Below, in pieces: positions 38,692 to 48,750 of a stretch of 64,000 nt of DNA. Source of the stretch: CAWCXF01 sp963799455 (GTDB lineage: Bacteria; Pseudomonadota; Alphaproteobacteria; Rhodobacterales; Rhodobacteraceae); NCBI GenBank assembly GCA_963799455.1, contig CAWCXF010000008.1, positions 434,001 through 498,000 on the forward strand, in the 5' to 3' direction. The notes under the pieces were generated by a model. That model did no database searches and had not been told where the DNA came from. It saw only the letters and a program-made list of their open reading frames with translations. Made by a program: the position numbers and the translations under genes. Every line of letters starts with the position of its first letter. Positions within the stretch are counted from its first letter, which is position 1.

Positions 38692-38711
38692 GGCCCCGCG
38701 CGGGGGCCTTT
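38692..38711 (+). terminator. Predicted intrinsic terminator after the UbiH-type gene
   Basis: GGCCCC GCGC GGGGGCC (38692-38708) followed by TTT. Short T-run, otherwise a good GC hairpin, six bases past the stop codon region. Confidence 0.5.
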
Positions 38712-38778
38712 GCCGCGCGCGATGGCCTTCGCCCGCGGCGCCCCCTATGGTGCGCGCCGGCAACGCCAAGGAGGCCCC

Positions 38779-39801
<1,023 letters not shown>

Positions 39802-40151
39802 CGCGGCGCCCGCCGGCCGAGCGGCCCGGCCCGGCGCGGGCCGTGCCGGCGCGGCGGGTCTGGGGCGGGGGACGGGGCGGGGGACGGGGCGACCCGCGGG
39901 CCCCCCCTTGGGGATCCGGGCCCCTCGCGCCGGGATCGAGGCCCGGCCCGCGACAGCGGCCCATCGAGGCGCCGGAAAGGCGCGACGTGGCCTGACCGGC
40001 ACCGCCGCGGGCGCGGCCGCGAGCTTCCCTCACGTTGCCATTGACCTCCTCCCGCAAAGCCCCCACTTGGCGCGGGAATCTCCACCGAGACCGCAGCCCC
40101 GCGAGCCCGCAGCCGGCGAGCCCGCGCGCCCCGAGGAGGATCCCGGCCTTG
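39802..40151. other. Spacer before the copper block, with a promoter candidate
   Basis: 350 bp without a gene. It includes 12-bp repeats GGGACGGGGCGG near 39862-39893. A candidate promoter for the multicopper oxidase has TTGACC at 40041-40046 and CACTTG 17-18 bp further. It resembles the three CueR-type promoters near 50-54 kb in the -35 box only and lacks their GGAA half-site, so CueR control here is doubtful. Confidence 0.4.
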
Positions 40152-41873
40152 ATGAACCGCCGCAACTTGCTCCGCTCGCTGTCGGCCACCGGCGGCGCCG
40201 CCCTGGTGGCGGGCTGCACGCCGGGCGCCGCCTCGCGCCCGATGATGTTCACCGCCGCCGATGCGTCGGACGCCCTGCGGCGCCCGACCGGCCCGCAGTC
40301 GCGCTACGACATCGTGGTGGACCGCACGCGCGCGACCGTGGGCCGCGTGACGCGCAACGACGCGCTGACCTTCAACGGCACCGTGCCGGGCCCGCTCGTG
40401 CACTTGCGCGAGGGCGACGACGTCGTGCTCAACGTCACCAACCGGCTGCGCGAGTCGACCTCGATCCACTGGCACGGGCTCCTCGTGCCCTTCGAGATGG
40501 ACGGCGTGCCGGGCGTCAACTTCCCCGGCATCGACCCGGGAACCACCTTCACCTACCGCTTCCGCGTCAAGCAGAACGGCACCTACTGGTATCACAGCCA
40601 TTCGGGCTTCCAGGAGCAGGTGGGGCTCTACGGCGCCATCGTCATCGACCCCGCCGACGGGCGCGAGCCCTACGGCTACGACCGCGACGTGGTGATGGTG
40701 CTGTCGGACTGGCCCGAGCAGAGCCCGGATTTCATCTACAGCCGGCTGAAGAAGATGGGCGCGGACTACTACAACTACCAAAAGCGCACCCTCGACGACT
40801 TCGCGCGCGACGTGAACCAGGACGGCCTGCTGCCGACGCTGCGCGAGCGCACCGCCTGGGCCGAGATGGGCATGATCCCGTCGGACCTGCTCAACGTCAC
40901 CGACGCGGGCTACACCCACGCGGCCAACGGCGCCTCGCTGGAGCAGAACTGGACGGCGCTCTTCACGCCCGGCGACCGGGTGCGGGTGCGCGTCATCAAC
41001 GCCTCGGCGATGACCCATTTCGACGTGCGCGTGCCGGGGCGGCCGATCACCGTCATCTCGGCCGACGGACAGTATGTCGAGCCGGTCGAGACCGAGGAGT
41101 TCCGCGTCGGCGTCGCCAAGACCTACGACTTCATCGTCACCCTGCCCGAGGACCGCGCCTACACCGTCTTCGCCGAGAGCCTCGACCGCTCGGGCGCCAC
41201 GCGGATCACGCTGGCGCCGAGGGCCGGCATGTCGGGGCCGGTGCCCGCGCTGCGCCAGCGTCCGCTGCGCAGCCTGGAGAAGACCGGCATGGGCATGATG
41301 GACGACTCGCTCGCGCCGTCGATCGGCATGGAGAGGCCGACCGCGCCCAACATGCCCGAGGGGACGGACGTCAACCTCGCGATGCGCACCATGAAGCCGC
41401 AGGACCGGATGAGCGACCCGGGCATCGGCCTCGGCGAGGACGGCTGGCGGGTGCTGGCGGAGAATCAGCTGCGCGCGCGCCGCCAGCTCTACACCCGCGC
41501 GCCCACGCGCGAGATCTTCATGAACATGACCGCGAACATGGAGCGCTACATCTTCTCGTTCGACGCCGACAAGTTCTCCCAGGCCGAGAAGATCCAGATG
41601 TATCTGGGCGAGCGGCTGCGGATAACGATGTTCAACCAGACGATGATGGCGCATCCGATCCACCTGCACGGCATGTGGATGGAGCTGGAGAACGGCCAGG
41701 ACAAGCTGCCGCGACAGCACACCGTGATGGTCAAGCCGGGCCAGAAGCTCTCGGTGCTGATCACGCCCGTCGAGCTCGGCGACTGGGCCTTCCACTGCCA
41801 CCTGCTCTACCACTTCCACTCGGGCATGTTCCGGGTCGTCAACGTCGCCCTGAAGGAGTTCGCGAGCCGATGA
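40152..41873 (+). CDS. copA: Multicopper oxidase, CopA/PcoA type
   Basis: 573-residue periplasmic copper-resistance oxidase. Tat signal RRNLLRSLSATGGAALVAG. Copper sites seen: STSIHWHGLLVPFEMDG, GTYWYHSHSGFQEQVGLYG, AHPIHLHGMWMELENG and FHCHLLYHFHSGMFRVV, covering type 1, 2 and 3 ligands. A Met-rich stretch (about residues 375-425: GMGMMDD, MERPTAPNMPEG) may bind extra Cu(I). It is the PcoA-like oxidase of the plasmid-type copper system and pairs with copB right after (ATGA overlap). To be distinguished from the CopA ATPase at 50.9 kb. Confidence 0.93.
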   Translation: MNRRNLLRSLSATGGAALVAGCTPGAASRPMMFTAADASDALRRPTGPQSRYDIVVDRTRATVGRVTRNDALTFNGTVPGPLVHLREGDDVVLNVTNRLRESTSIHWHGLLVPFEMDGVPGVNFPGIDPGTTFTYRFRVKQNGTYWYHSHSGFQEQVGLYGAIVIDPADGREPYGYDRDVVMVLSDWPEQSPDFIYSRLKKMGADYYNYQKRTLDDFARDVNQDGLLPTLRERTAWAEMGMIPSDLLNVTDAGYTHAANGASLEQNWTALFTPGDRVRVRVINASAMTHFDVRVPGRPITVISADGQYVEPVETEEFRVGVAKTYDFIVTLPEDRAYTVFAESLDRSGATRITLAPRAGMSGPVPALRQRPLRSLEKTGMGMMDDSLAPSIGMERPTAPNMPEGTDVNLAMRTMKPQDRMSDPGIGLGEDGWRVLAENQLRARRQLYTRAPTREIFMNMTANMERYIFSFDADKFSQAEKIQMYLGERLRITMFNQTMMAHPIHLHGMWMELENGQDKLPRQHTVMVKPGQKLSVLITPVELGDWAFHCHLLYHFHSGMFRVVNVALKEFASR

Positions 41874-42760
41874 GGCACTCCCTTCCCCTCGCCGCCGCGC
41901 TCGCGGCCCTCCTGCCGCCCGCGCCCGCGCAGGCGCAGGAAGGGCAGCAGCCCGACCAGCCCGTGACCTTCGAGACCCTGCCCAACGCGCGCTCGGCGGC
42001 GCGGGTCGAGGGCTCGCCCGTGCCGATCCCCGGCAGCATCGCCGAGGTGCGCGACCCGCGCGGGCCGGTGACGGCCGCCGAGCTCGCCACGGGCGACTTC
42101 GACGTCGAGGGCGAGCCCGTCCACGACAACCCGTTCCGCTACCTGATCTTCTTCGACCGGCTCGAATGGCGCTCGGGCAAGGACGGGAACGACGCCTACC
42201 TGTTCGAGGGCTTCTCCTTCGCGGGCGGTGACTACAACCAGATCTGGCTCGACTACGAGGGGGAGGGCACCTTCGACGGCGGGCTGGAGGCGGCCGAGCT
42301 GCAACTCCTCTACAACCGCGCGATCACCTCCTACTGGAACTTCCAGATCGGCGTGCGGCGCGACTTCGAGCCCGAGCCCCAGCTCACCTACGGCGTCATC
42401 GGCTTCGAGGGGCTCAACGTCTACTGGTCGGGCGTCGAGACCAACCTCTACGTCAGCGAGGACGGCGACTGGTCGGCAGACCTCGAGGTCGAGATCGACG
42501 AGTTCCTGACCCAGCGCCTCGTCCTGCAGCCGCGCTTCGAGACCGCCGTCCAGTTCCAGGACGTGCCCGAGCTCGATCTCGGCTCGGGCATCACCTCCTA
42601 CGAGGCCGGGCTGCGGCTGCGCTACGAGTTCGCCCGCGAGTTCGCGCCCTATGTCGGCGTGTCCTGGACCGCGACCGTCGGCGAGACCGCCGACCTGCTG
42701 CCCGCCGACGTGGACGCGGAGGAGTTCTCGGCCGTGGCCGGCGTGCGCTTCTGGTTCTGA
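41870..42760 (+). CDS. copB: Copper resistance outer-membrane protein CopB
   Basis: 296-residue outer-membrane beta-barrel of the CopB/PcoB family. Signal peptide LAAALAALLPPAPAQAQ, a short linker, then the barrel: YLIFFDRLEWRSGKDGNDAY, FQIGVRRDFEPEPQ, GLNVYWSGVETNLYV, SYEAGLRLRYEFAREFAPYV and a C-terminal GVRFWF ending in Phe, the usual barrel signature. The Met/His-rich N-terminal segment of PcoB is missing here. Its ATG overlaps the copA stop. Confidence 0.9.
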   Translation: MRHSLPLAAALAALLPPAPAQAQEGQQPDQPVTFETLPNARSAARVEGSPVPIPGSIAEVRDPRGPVTAAELATGDFDVEGEPVHDNPFRYLIFFDRLEWRSGKDGNDAYLFEGFSFAGGDYNQIWLDYEGEGTFDGGLEAAELQLLYNRAITSYWNFQIGVRRDFEPEPQLTYGVIGFEGLNVYWSGVETNLYVSEDGDWSADLEVEIDEFLTQRLVLQPRFETAVQFQDVPELDLGSGITSYEAGLRLRYEFAREFAPYVGVSWTATVGETADLLPADVDAEEFSAVAGVRFWF

Positions 42761-42814
42761 GCGGGCGCGGCGCCGGCCCGACCGCCTGAAGGGGACGGCC
42801 GGCCCGGGACGCCG

Positions 42815-42858
42815 GGGCGATCGCGGCCGTTCCCCGGGCGGGAGGGCCGCGATCGCCC
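42815..42858. promoter_or_regulatory. Perfect 14-bp inverted repeat before the CDF exporter
   Basis: GGGCGATCGCGGCC (42815-42828) and GGCCGCGATCGCCC (42845-42858) are exact reverse complements around a 16-base loop. Each arm contains the self-palindrome GCGATCGC. No T-run follows. It lies 33 bp before the ATG, in the expected 5' leader, so it could be an operator, a leader hairpin or the end of copAB. Confidence 0.55.
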
Positions 42859-42890
42859 GTCTCGACGAGGCCCATCTTCACGAGGTCGTC

Positions 42891-43883
42891 ATGCACACCC
42901 ACTCGGTCGATCCCTGGCGGCACGACCACGTCTTCCTCGGCGCCGACCACGACCGCAACGAGCGCCGCACATGGATCGTGATCGGCCTCACGGCCGCGAT
43001 GATGGTGGGCGAGATCGCGGCGGGCGCGGCGTTCGGCTCCATGGCGCTGCTGGCCGACGGGTTCCACATGGCGACCCATGCCGGCGCCCTGACGATCGCG
43101 GCCGTGGCCTATCTCTACGCCCGCCGCCATGCGCGCGATGCGCGCTTCAGCTTCGGGACCGGCAAGCTCGGCGAGCTTGCCGGCTATTCGAGCGCGGTCA
43201 TCCTGGCCGTCGTCGCCCTCCTGATCGGATACGAGTCGGTGCTGCGCCTGACCGCGCCGATCCCGATCCGCTTCGACGAGGCCATCGCCGTGGCCGTCCT
43301 GGGCCTCGTCGTCAACCTGGCGAGCGCCTGGCTCCTCCACGGCGGCAGCTCCGACCACGATCATCACCATGGGCACGATCACGATCACGCGCATGAGCAC
43401 GCGCACGGCCATCAGGACCACAACCTGCGCTCGGCCTACTTCCACGTCCTGACCGACGCGCTGACCTCGGTGCTGGCGATCATGGGCCTGCTCGCCGGCC
43501 GCTTCTACGGCTGGACCTGGATGGACCCGGCGATGGGCCTCGTGGGCGCCGTGGTGATCGCGCGGTGGTCCTGGGGCCTCCTGCGCGGCGCGGGCGCGGT
43601 GCTGCTCGACACGATGCCCGACGACGCCCTGGCCGGTCGCGTCCGCGACGCGCTCGAGCGCGACGGCGACCGGGTCGCCGACCTGCATCTGTGGCGGCTC
43701 GGCCCGGGCCACATGGCGCTGGTCGTCTCGGTCGTGTCGGACCGGCCTCAGCCGCCCGACCGCTACAAGGCGCGGCTCTCCGCGCTGCCCCGGCTGTCGC
43801 ACGTCACCGTGGAGGTCCACCCCTGCGAGGGCGCGCGGGGCGCGGCGCCGGGCGGATCGATGGGCCCGCCCGGCGCCTCCTGA
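42891..43883 (+). CDS. dmeF: Cation diffusion facilitator, DmeF-like
   Basis: 330-residue CDF exporter expected to expel Co, Ni or Zn from the cytoplasm. Six TM helices; MALLADGFHMATHAGAL in TM2 and YFHVLTDALTSVLAIMG in TM5 carry the metal-site His/Asp residues. The cytoplasmic loop between them is strongly His-rich (HDHHHGHDHDHAHEHAHGH). The N-terminal HTHSVDPWRHDHVFLGADHD is characteristic of DmeF, known for Co/Ni resistance. No dmeR-type regulator is adjacent. Assignment to DmeF rather than another CDF is moderately sure. Confidence 0.87.
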   Translation: MHTHSVDPWRHDHVFLGADHDRNERRTWIVIGLTAAMMVGEIAAGAAFGSMALLADGFHMATHAGALTIAAVAYLYARRHARDARFSFGTGKLGELAGYSSAVILAVVALLIGYESVLRLTAPIPIRFDEAIAVAVLGLVVNLASAWLLHGGSSDHDHHHGHDHDHAHEHAHGHQDHNLRSAYFHVLTDALTSVLAIMGLLAGRFYGWTWMDPAMGLVGAVVIARWSWGLLRGAGAVLLDTMPDDALAGRVRDALERDGDRVADLHLWRLGPGHMALVVSVVSDRPQPPDRYKARLSALPRLSHVTVEVHPCEGARGAAPGGSMGPPGAS

Positions 43884-43911
43884 GCGGCGCGAGCGCGGCG
43901 ATCTGCCGCGC

Positions 43912-44617
43912 TCACCCGTCCTGAGGCGAGGCCGCCTCGCCGGCGGATCCGGCGCCGGCGTCCCCGGCCTCGGGTCCGTGCGAGCTGCCCTCGCCCGCCC
44001 CACCCGACTCGCTGCCCTCGCCTGCCCCACCCGACTCGCTGCCTTCGCCTGCCCCACCCGACTCCGTGCCGCCCGATCCCTCCGCACCGTGATGGCCGCC
44101 GCCCGACTCGGAGCCGAGCGTCTCCCGCAGCCGGGCGTAGTCCTCGGGGCTCGTCTCCGGCAGCCGCTCGACGAAGGCGACGAGCTCCCAGAATCTCCTC
44201 TTCGCCATGGGTCGGGCCGAGCGCCGGCATCCCGGACATCTTGATGCCGTTCTGAAGGATCCAGAAGACCTCCTCGGGCGTCCATTGCGTCGCCGCCTCC
44301 GACAGGCTCGGCGGGCTGGGGCGCATGTCCTCGGCCCACTCGTCCGCCGCCACGCCGGGCGCGCCGTGGCACTGGGCGCACATCCCGTCGAAGGAGGCGA
44401 AGCCCTTCTCGACCTGATCGGGCGTGAAACTCGCGGGCGCCACGATGCCCTCGGCGCGCCGCTCCACCGAGTTCTCCAAGGTGGTCTCGAGCGCCCAGCG
44501 GACGGGGTCGGGATGAGGGTCGCTCGCCGCCACGTCGTATGCGCCCGACCACACCACGCCCAGGCCACCGGCCGCGAGGACGACGAGCGTGGCGAGGACG
44601 CCCAGCAGGAATCTCAT
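43912..44617 (-). CDS. Membrane-anchored c-type cytochrome, frameshifted
   Basis: About 234-residue protein. N-terminal TM anchor FLLGVLATLVVLAAGGLGVVW, then one heme site CAQCH (residues 80-84) and a Met ligand candidate KMSGMPALGPTH. After GPTHGEEEI one extra T (GATTCTG for GATCTG on the coding strand, near 44191) breaks the frame; the next frame gives WELVAFVERLPETSPEDYARL and a Gly/Ser/Glu tail with SESGGAGEG repeats. Span 706 nt, remainder 1. GGAGG precedes the ATG. Cytochromes of this type are common in copper-resistance clusters; electron partner unknown. Convergent to dmeF. Confidence 0.8.
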
Positions 44618-44870
44618 GACACGCCTCCGTTGTCTTGCCTGCGACACGTCTTACCGGCGGCCCTCGCTTGCGACGAAGGCAGTCGCGCGCCCCGGCGAGG
44701 CCCGTCCGGGCCGCGCGCCCCGGACCCGTCCGCGGCGTGGCCCGGAACTCGGCTCCGGCGGGCGGGTCGCGCGCCCGGACACGCGAGCTAGGGCCCCGCG
44801 CGCCGGGCGCCAGAGGCGGAACGCCCGGCCGTCGCGTCAGCCGGGCGCGTCCGGGGCGCGCGCGGCCCGG

Positions 44871-45443
44871 CTACTCCTTCTCGCGCGGTGTGCCGGCAGG
44901 CGCGTCGCCGTTGGCCTCGATGTCGGCGATGTAGCGCTCCATCTCGGCGATCTCATCGCGCTGGACCGCGATGATCTCGTCGGCCAGCGCGCGCACCCTC
45001 GGATCGGAGATGTCGGCGCGCTCGGAGGTCAGGATGGCGATCGAGTGGTGCGGGATCATCGCCTTCATCCAGCCCACGTCGCCGATGAAGGTCTGGGCGC
45101 GCATCATGGAGACCGCGACGACGAGCACGATCGCGGCGCCCGCGAAGATGGCGAGGTTCGCCGCCCGGTTCGTATACATCCCCAGCATGAAGGCGAGCAT
45201 GATGATCGCCATCATGGCGCCCATGTAGATCGCCATGTAGGTCCGGGTCTCGGAGTACCACACGTGCTCGATGCTCCAGACGTTGAGGTACATCAGCCCG
45301 AACATCACCACCGTGGAGGTGGCGATCATCGCGGCGAACCGGCCGTAGCCCATGCCGCCGCCCTCGGCCCGTCCCCCTCCGTGGGCGCGTCCTGACGCCT
45401 CGCCGCCCTGCGGATCGAAGGCATGGTCGGTCCTGTTCGTCAT
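44871..45443 (-). CDS. DUF305 membrane protein
   Basis: 190-residue protein. Cytoplasmic Gly/His-rich N-terminus, three TM helices (IATSTVVMFGLMYLNVW, MAIYMGAMMAIIMLAFMLG, LAIFAGAAIVLVVAVSMM), then a DUF305 helical domain with GWMKAMIPHHSIAILTSERA and LADEIIAVQRDEIAEMERYI. DUF305 is a ferritin-like four-helix fold often found in copper-resistance loci (CopM binds Cu), with His/Met as likely ligands. TTGACC at 45485-45480 on the minus strand may be the -35 of its promoter; AAGGGACGAG is the ribosome-binding region. Confidence 0.85.
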   Translation of the reverse strand: MTNRTDHAFDPQGGEASGRAHGGGRAEGGGMGYGRFAAMIATSTVVMFGLMYLNVWSIEHVWYSETRTYMAIYMGAMMAIIMLAFMLGMYTNRAANLAIFAGAAIVLVVAVSMMRAQTFIGDVGWMKAMIPHHSIAILTSERADISDPRVRALADEIIAVQRDEIAEMERYIADIEANGDAPAGTPREKE

Positions 45444-45747
45444 CGCTCTCGTCCCTTTCGCTGTGCCCCGTGTCAGGCTGGTCAATGCATGCGGGCAGCC
45501 GACCGTTCCGACGGGTCCGCGCCTCGACGGCCGATGGGCTCGGGGCATGGGCGCTCGGGGCATGGGCGCTCGGGGCATGGGGGCTCGGGGCATGGGGGCT
45601 CGGAGCACGGGTCGCCGAGGATCGGCGGCGGATGGTGCACGGCCGGGCGGAGGCGCATCCGAGCAGGCGGCGGGCGACGCCGGTCCCCGCGGGCGCAGCC
45701 CGTGCCGCGGGCGGCCCGGACGCGCCCGCCGCCGGTGCCCGGCCGGC
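45444..45747. other. Spacer between DUF305 and DUF411 genes
   Basis: About 300 bp, no gene. It holds the DUF305 promoter region on the left and the 15-bp repeat array described separately. Long open frames across it are produced by the repeat and are not credible. Confidence 0.5.
45538..45612. repeat. Five 15-bp tandem units
   Basis: GCTCGGGGCATGGGC at 45538 and 45553, GCTCGGGGCATGGGG at 45568 and 45583, and a diverged GCTCGGAGCACGGGT at 45598. Confidence 0.9.
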
Positions 45748-46308
45748 TCACCCGTCGGTCGGGCCGAAGAGGCGGCCCAGCCAGCCGCCCTCCGAGGCGC
45801 CCTCCGACGCGCCTTCCGACGCACCGCCCGCCGGCGCCGGGCCCGCCCGGTGGAACAGCTCGCCCGTCCCCGCCGCGCCGCCATAGGCGATCACGTCGAA
45901 GCGCGCGTCGGGGTCGTCGCCCATGCCGGGCGAGCCCATGGGCATGCCGGGCACCGCGAGGCCCTCGATGTCGGGGCGCTCGGCGATGAGCCGCTCGATC
46001 GCGGCGAAGGGGACGTGACCCTCGACGACGTAGCCCTCCACGCGGGCCGTGTGGCACGACCACAGCGCCTCGGGCACGTCCGCGAGCGCCTTCATGCCCT
46101 CGTAGTCGGCCGTGTCGGTGACGGTCACCTCGTAGCCCTCGCGGAGGGCCAGCTCGACCCAGGCGGCGCAGCAGCCGCAGGTCGGGGACTTCATCACGCT
46201 CATGGACGCCCCCGCCGGCGCCTCGGCCTGGGCGGGCCCGAGGACGAAGGCACCGAGGATGGCGCCGAGGATGGCAGGGCGAGCGGAAGGCAGGGTGGGG
46301 GGCTTCAT
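45748..46308 (-). CDS. DUF411 metal-binding protein
   Basis: 186-residue periplasmic protein of the DUF411 family. Signal peptide ILGAILGAFVLGPAQAEA, then MSVMKSPTCGCCAAWVELAL with Cys44, Cys46 and Cys47, followed by ALWSCHTARVEGYVVEGHVP and IEGLAVPGMPMGSPGM, all family hallmarks. DUF411 proteins occur with copper efflux systems and are thought to bind Cu. The C-terminal tail has GASE repeats. A promoter candidate on the minus strand, TTGAAC (46503-46498) and TGTAGA (46481-46476) with a 16-bp spacer, lies about 170 bp upstream. Confidence 0.88.
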   Translation of the reverse strand: MKPPTLPSARPAILGAILGAFVLGPAQAEAPAGASMSVMKSPTCGCCAAWVELALREGYEVTVTDTADYEGMKALADVPEALWSCHTARVEGYVVEGHVPFAAIERLIAERPDIEGLAVPGMPMGSPGMGDDPDARFDVIAYGGAAGTGELFHRAGPAPAGGASEGASEGASEGGWLGRLFGPTDG

Positions 46309-47173
46309 GGTCGAGGCTCCTCGCTGTGCGATCGGGTGTGGCTCCGGGGTGGCCGCCGCGTCGACCGACGCCGGGCCGGGGGCTCGGTCGGCCGGGACCG
46401 GCCCGGACATGGCCGACGGCGGAGGCGCACAGAGGCGCACGGAGGCGCACGGAGGCGCGCCGCCGGCGATTCGCTTCTACAGGCCGATCCCGGCGCGGTT
46501 CAAGGGGAGGATGGGGCTCACCGAGCTGGCGCGGCCGATCGGGCGCCGGACGCGCCCAGCATGGATCGCGCCCACCATGGATGCGGAGCGGCGCGCCCAC
46601 TCCTCCTCCCGACGGACGCAGGGCCCGCGCGCCCGGAGGGCCGCCTTGGGCGGCGGAGATGGGCGCGATCACCTCGGCCGGCGACGTCCGCGACGGCGGG
46701 CGCTCCCCTCCGCCTCGCCTGTCCCCGCGAAGCCCCGCGGCCCGAGCGCGGCGCGGACGCCCATCGCCGCCCGGGGGCCCGGTCGGACGGCGCGCGCGGA
46801 TCGGCAAGGCCCGCCGGCCCTGCGCCGTCGGGCATGCGGCGGCCTCGGACGGGGCGGCGCACCGCTGTCCTGCGCCGCCGGGATCGGGCGCCGTCAGGAT
46901 GGCGTCGCGGCGCGCGGGCCCGCGGGGCGGCCCGGGCTCGCGGTCGGCGCCGGCGGATCGGGCGGCTCGACCAGCGCGATCGTGCCAGCGCGATCGTGCC
47001 CAGCGCGGTCGTGCCAGCGCGATCGTGAAGGGGTGGACCGGCCGCACGGCTTGATCCCTCGGATGGCTCTCGGGTAGGCGCTGGTCGGGACGCCGCCGGC
47101 CTTCGGAGCGCGGGGACGGCCGGAGCCGGCGGCCGCCCCCGCGTGGCCGGGGCCCGGGAGAGGGAGCGGACAC
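46309..47173. other. 865-bp non-coding spacer with two repeat arrays
   Basis: Divergent spacer between the DUF411 and DsbA-like genes. It holds four 10-bp units GGAGGCGCAC at 46421-46460 and four 14-15 bp units CCAGCGCGATCGTG at 46971-47027. TTGATC at 47051 and GTAGGC at 47074 could be a promoter for the DsbA-like gene. No frame here shows a recognisable protein; it may be a decayed gene but I cannot name one. Confidence 0.5.
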
Positions 47174-47977
47174 ATGGACCTCGCCCCGAGCGAGACCGCA
47201 GGGGACGGCGAGCGCGCCGGCACTCGGGGCGAGGCGGCGCTGACGAGGCGCGCGCTGATCCTGGCCGGGGGGTCCGCCGCGCTGCTCGCGGCCGGCGCGG
47301 GCTGGGCGGTGTGGCAGCGCCCCGCACGGTTCGACTTCACGCCGCATCCCGTCGCCGGCTTCCGGCAGATCGCGGCGGGCCCGGCCTCGCTCAGCCGAGA
47401 CCCGCTGGTCGGCCTCGCGGGGATCCCCGACCCCGTCCTGGAGGACGAGATCGCGCGGCTGCGGCCGGATCCGCGCGAGGCGCTGTTCTACGCCGAGGGG
47501 CCGGGCGTCCAGGTCGCCTCCTTCTCCGACTACAACTGCCCCTACTGCCGCGTGCTGACCGAGAAGCTCGCCGCCATGGAGGCGGGCTCGGGAGGGGCGA
47601 TGACGGTGAGCTGGCACGAGCTGCCGCTGCTGGGCGAGACGTCGCGGACCTCGGCGAGGGCCGCCCTCGCGGCGCGGCGGCAGGGCGCCTACGCGGCGTT
47701 CCACAAGCGCCTGATGCAGACCCGGTTCGAGCCCAACGAGGCCTATCTCGCCGCGCTGGCCGAAAGCGTGGGCATCGACGCCGCGCGCCTGATCGAGGAC
47801 ATGGCCTCGCCCTCGATCGGGCGCGAGCTGATCCGCAGCGAGGCGCTCGGCGCGATCTTCGCCTTCCCCGGGACGCCGGCGCTCGTCGTGGGGCGCACCG
47901 TGGTCGTCGGCGCGATCGCCGAGCGCCGGCTGCGCCAGCTCGTGGCCGTCGAGGGGAAGGAGCTGGCGGGGGGCTAG
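47174..47977 (+). CDS. DsbA-family thiol-disulfide oxidoreductase
   Basis: 267-residue membrane-anchored or secreted thioredoxin-fold protein. An N-terminal RRALILAGGSAALLAAGAGW segment (TM or Tat-like), then VASFSDYNCPYCRVLTEKLA with the CPYC active site (Cys122, Cys125), the helical insert, and FAFPGTPALVVGRTVVVGAI with the cis-Pro loop GTPALVVG. CPYC resembles DsbA/DsbG-type 2-Cys sites. GGGAGAGGGAG gives the ribosome-binding site. Within a copper block it may repair or load Cys-rich periplasmic proteins such as the DUF411 protein or cytochromes; that is inference. Confidence 0.87.
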   Translation: MDLAPSETAGDGERAGTRGEAALTRRALILAGGSAALLAAGAGWAVWQRPARFDFTPHPVAGFRQIAAGPASLSRDPLVGLAGIPDPVLEDEIARLRPDPREALFYAEGPGVQVASFSDYNCPYCRVLTEKLAAMEAGSGGAMTVSWHELPLLGETSRTSARAALAARRQGAYAAFHKRLMQTRFEPNEAYLAALAESVGIDAARLIEDMASPSIGRELIRSEALGAIFAFPGTPALVVGRTVVVGAIAERRLRQLVAVEGKELAGG

Positions 47978-48112
47978 CGGGCCAGATGCGCCGCGCCCGC
48001 GGACGCCCTTCGCCCGGCGGGGTCGTGCCCGAGGACGGGCCGGGCTCGGTCGGGGCGCGCGACCTCGGAGCGGCCTCGATGCAACCCTCACGCGCACGTG
48101 ACGACCCGCAGC

Positions 48113-48143
48113 TTGACCCTCCAGCGCGGGAGACCGGTTCCTC
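48113..48143 (+). promoter_or_regulatory. CueR-like promoter before the L,D-transpeptidase gene
   Basis: TTGACC at 48113-48118 followed by CTCCAGCGCGGGAGACC. This keeps the layout of the clear CueR sites (TTGACC, then GCGC-GGGAGACC here against GCGCTGGAAGACC at 53.8 kb). The -10 region is poor. Weaker than the other three. Confidence 0.35.
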
Positions 48144-48192
48144 GTCTCCCGGGCCGGACGACCTAGATCCGGCGTAGCGAGGACGAGGCATC

Positions 48193-48750
48193 ATGCGACC
48201 CATCACCGATCGACGCAGACTCCTGTTGAGCGGCGCGGCGGCGCTGGCCGCGCCGGTCGTCCTGACCGGCGGCGCGGCCCAGGCGTCCCCGCGCAACGTG
48301 TCGGGCTATCGGACCAATCGATGGCAGGATCACTTCGATAACCTGCGCGGCGGGGCGATCCTGTCCGACACGACGTCGCGCGCGCTCCAATACTGGTCCG
48401 AGGACGAGAGCGTCATCCGCGTCTACCCCACCAGCGTCCCGCTGTCGGAGGATCTGACCCGGCTCGGCTACACCGAGGTGGTCATGAAGCGCGTCGGTCC
48501 CGACTGGCGGCCGACGCCCGCGATGAAGCGGCGCAACCCCGACTGGCCCGACTACTGGCCGCCGGGGCCCGACAACCCGCTGGGCACTCACGCGCTCTAT
48601 CTGAGCTGGCAATACTACCGCGTCCACGGCACCAACGACACGCGCAAGATCGGGCGGCGCAGCTCGAACGGCTGCATCGGGCTCTACAACGAGCAGATCG
48701 CCGAGCTCTTCGGCCTCGTGGAGGTCGGCTGCCAGGTGAAGCTGATCTGA
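48193..48750 (+). CDS. L,D-transpeptidase (YkuD family)
   Basis: 185-residue periplasmic peptidoglycan cross-linking enzyme. Tat-like signal RRRLLLSGAAALAAPVVLTG. The YkuD motif is present: LGTHALYLSWQYYRVHGTND with His145-Gly146, and RRSSNGCIGLYNEQI with the catalytic Cys161. No LysM or PG-binding domain. It makes 3,3 cross-links or attaches proteins to peptidoglycan. Its stop overlaps the next cytochrome start (TGATG), placing it in an operon within the copper block. Copper is known to inhibit such enzymes through the catalytic Cys, which makes this location notable. Confidence 0.88.
   Translation: MRPITDRRRLLLSGAAALAAPVVLTGGAAQASPRNVSGYRTNRWQDHFDNLRGGAILSDTTSRALQYWSEDESVIRVYPTSVPLSEDLTRLGYTEVVMKRVGPDWRPTPAMKRRNPDWPDYWPPGPDNPLGTHALYLSWQYYRVHGTNDTRKIGRRSSNGCIGLYNEQIAELFGLVEVGCQVKLI

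Noticed and set aside
40041..40064. CueR box before the first multicopper oxidase
   Set aside because: TTGACC is present but the GGAA half of the dyad and the 19-bp spacing are not; kept only as an ordinary promoter candidate.
45538..47027. Repeat arrays considered as CRISPR
   Set aside because: Units are 10-15 bp and directly adjacent, without spacers, and no cas genes are present.
46971..47027. GCGATCG-rich repeat taken as a HIP1-like dispersed element
   Set aside because: The octamer GCGATCGC is not complete in these units, and short palindromes are expected often at this base composition.
45352..47028. Plus-strand frames with GAWALGAWALG-type repeats
   Set aside because: Produced by the 15-bp tandem repeat (a multiple of three keeps it open); antisense to real genes on both sides and no start signal.
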